NCBI GenBank assembly: GCA_001953115.1 | Contig: LSSL01003042.1 | Span: 1-21,989, forward strand | Direction: 5' to 3' | DNA from: Smittium mucronatum | Taxonomy: Eukaryota; Kickxellomycota; Harpellomycetes; Harpellales; Legeriomycetaceae | Length of the DNA stretch: 21,989 bases | In this document: positions 20,090 through 21,989 of the stretch, piece by piece | How positions within the stretch are numbered: the stretch's first letter is position 1 | Layout: every line of letters starts with the position of its first letter | Translations under genes and position numbers: made by a program | The notes under the pieces: model-generated | What the model was told of the DNA's origin: nothing | Seen by the model: only the letters and a program-made list of their open reading frames with translations | Databases searched by the model: none

Positions 20090-21989
20090 TACGTTGAGAA
20101 AATAACTTAAAATCATGCATCACATTTATTTATCATTAAATATCAACAATTGTTCAAGAGAGAATCCAATTATAAAAATACACATCTTACTTTAGTTTTT
20201 TATATGATATTATCTATGAGTTATGCAGTTGATTTAGGCTTTATAGAGATAAACTTATTTTCTTTGAAAATTTCATAATTTTATAGTTTTAGGCTTATTT
20301 TCAGCTGTGGATAAGCATTATTGGAATTGAAATCATTTTTGTGATTTTATTTTTTTTATTTTACATAAACCGATTTACCTACAATAATATTATAAAATAT
20401 TATTAGTATGTTTTGATATCTATGCAATTTTAATTTTTACAATTTATAATTTAATCAGTTTTATCTTTTCACATTATCAAAGAGATAAATATTATTGTTT
20501 ATTATTAATATTTTCTAGATTTTTTTAATATTTTTTTTTATATCAAATAAAAAACTTTTTTTTCTTTCCACAATTTTTCTCAAAAATAAATATTATAGCG
20601 TAATAGCAGCCGAAATTATAATTTAAACTGAAAAAATAGGTATAAAAATATTTTAATAGAATCAATCATATATATGCGGAGACGAGACCAAATTCTCTAC
20701 ATCTATACTCCGTACATCAGATTTAACAGATTTGATTAATAAAAATTCAAGGCGTTTTTAAATTTTGATATATGTGTATATACTGATTATTATAATTGAA
20801 TGAAAAAGATAAATAATCTAATCTTTTTTTAGATATTTTCTGAATAATCTCCGCAAATAAATTTATTTTTTATTAAAATTATATATATATTTATCTAGTA
20901 ATAATATTATTTATATTTTAGTCATATAAACCTTCAATAAAGCCAAATTTTAACATCATCCCACAGAAAATTACATGTTATTAACTCATTCAACCTAATT
21001 GGCTAACTAAGGAGATATTTTCAGTTTTTGACTCGTTAATCTACTTATTTAAATAAATATATAAATTTATCGGGATATTTTTCTATTAGTATATTCAAAT
21101 TGCATATTAAAATTTAATCTGATAAAATTTTAAATTATTGGGTATATATATTGTTACAGTAAAATTTAAGTTGATATGATCTAATTTAAGGATGAAAAAA
21201 AATATACTCACTTTTTATAAACATGTTACAAATTTAGACAAAATAAATCAGCAAAATTATTGATTAAATTATGAGGCCAACTTACTCTGAATTTATAGAT
21301 TATTACAAATATAATTATAAGCGACTTCTAAGTACAGTTTTTTTTAAATTAAAATATACTTTATCAAGATAAAAAAAGCAATTTTAGATACTATATAAGA
21401 TATAAGCTCCATTTTTTTTGCAAAAAAAGTAAAAAAGGTTGTAAAAGTATACTTATCAAATTAAAAACTCAGTAACGCGCTTTTTTAAATTTTAACTTTA
21501 AATTTTAGTAAAATAATTAGGTCACAAATGGGACTTAAAGACTTAAAAAAAAACTGAAAGATTTAAATTTGAAATCACGAACGGAATAAAATTTAATTAA
21601 AAACATCTAAATTAATTTATTAGCATACGCAAGTTACTTTTTAAATATTTTACAACGATTTCTCTGAGTTTAAAAAATTCCAAAGCTTCAAAATAGCATC
21701 GAATATTCAGGATTTTTGTATCTGAGTTTGATATCAGGGGCCAACAGATAGCTTCCAATTTTAATTGAAAAAATAAAAACTGTGCACCTTTAATAAAATC
21801 TTAATTTCCAATATCCAACCAAATTTTTAAATTAAAGGAATAAAAATATAAAAGTCAACTCATAAAATAATATAAATTTTTATTGTCATTTACATTTAAA
21901 CAATTTTGAGATTATGTTTAATTTTTTGACTTCGGGATAGTAATAGGTAAAAATCACTTAATAGGCCGCCTATGCAATAAGTGAATTTG

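Larger units (their letters stand above)
6531..21989. other. AT-rich gene desert (about 15 to 20 percent G+C)
   Basis: From about 6.5 to 7.1 kb the G+C falls and then stays near 15 to 20 percent for over 14 kb; single lines drop to 10 percent (13381..13440). No intact gene is recognisable. Open frames in it are short, lack recognisable motifs, and many begin at non-ATG codons. It holds scattered hairpins, low-complexity runs and a few GC-richer islands listed separately. The G+C recovers a little after about 21.66 kb. It could be pericentromeric or other heterochromatin, or mutated relic transposons; the sequence alone does not decide. Confidence 0.6.

Noticed and set aside
21961..21973. Small palindrome ATAGGC-C-GCCTAT at the window edge.
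   Set aside because: A perfect 6-bp dyad, but cut close to the window end and too short to interpret.
6531..21989. Mitochondrial origin or nuclear mitochondrial insertion for the AT-rich part.
   Set aside because: No cytochrome, ATPase, rRNA or mitochondrial tRNA sequence is recognisable; low G+C alone is not evidence.
1..21989. CRISPR array, LTR pairs, terminal inverted repeats or an intact transposase.
   Set aside because: No regularly spaced repeats, no long direct terminal repeats and no catalytic motifs were seen on either strand; a self-alignment would be the decisive check.

Overview
The window looks like nuclear DNA of an AT-rich eukaryote. The evidence is one clear protein gene with a spliceosomal intron (donor GTAAGT, acceptor TAG) next to about 20 kb in which I can support no intact gene. 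The encoded histidine acid phosphatase has features I associate with secreted fungal members of the family (an IYVDKLGFL stretch, an SGLYP stretch, many N-glycosylation sequons). My best guess is therefore an early-diverging fungus with an AT-rich genome. This is an inference; an animal or protist is not excluded.

Region 1 (26..1542, minus strand): a complete two-exon gene for a secreted histidine acid phosphatase of about 470 residues. The 104-base intron interrupts the codons of a conserved phosphate-binding motif. The true start is an ATG at 1542..1540; an in-frame TTG at 1551 is not a credible eukaryotic start. A weak TATA-like element lies about 90 bases upstream of the ATG.

Region 2 (1543..about 6530): gene-free sequence at roughly 30 percent G+C by hand counts, with homopolymer tracts, a small hairpin followed by a T run, and stop-free frames that are mostly explicable by chance. 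The most protein-like is at 5692..5910.

Region 3 (about 6530..21989): the G+C falls over 6.5 to 7.1 kb to about 15 to 20 percent and stays low almost to the end, rising slightly after 21.66 kb. No intact gene is recognisable. Several small islands stand out. They are a G-strand hexamer repeat resembling telomeric DNA (11530..11560), a 70-base GC-rich island with 7-base inverted ends (15271..15340), a tRNA-like relic (18230..18305), three long hairpins (14.4, 17.8 and 18.8 kb), and four places where reading frames look like eroded coding sequence (12.4, 17.0, 19.3 and 19.9 kb). The simplest reading is an old, decayed, heterochromatin-like tract, such as a pericentromeric or relic-transposon region, beside one active gene. 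I see no operon, CRISPR array, intact transposon, rRNA or functional tRNA, and no convincing multigene system.
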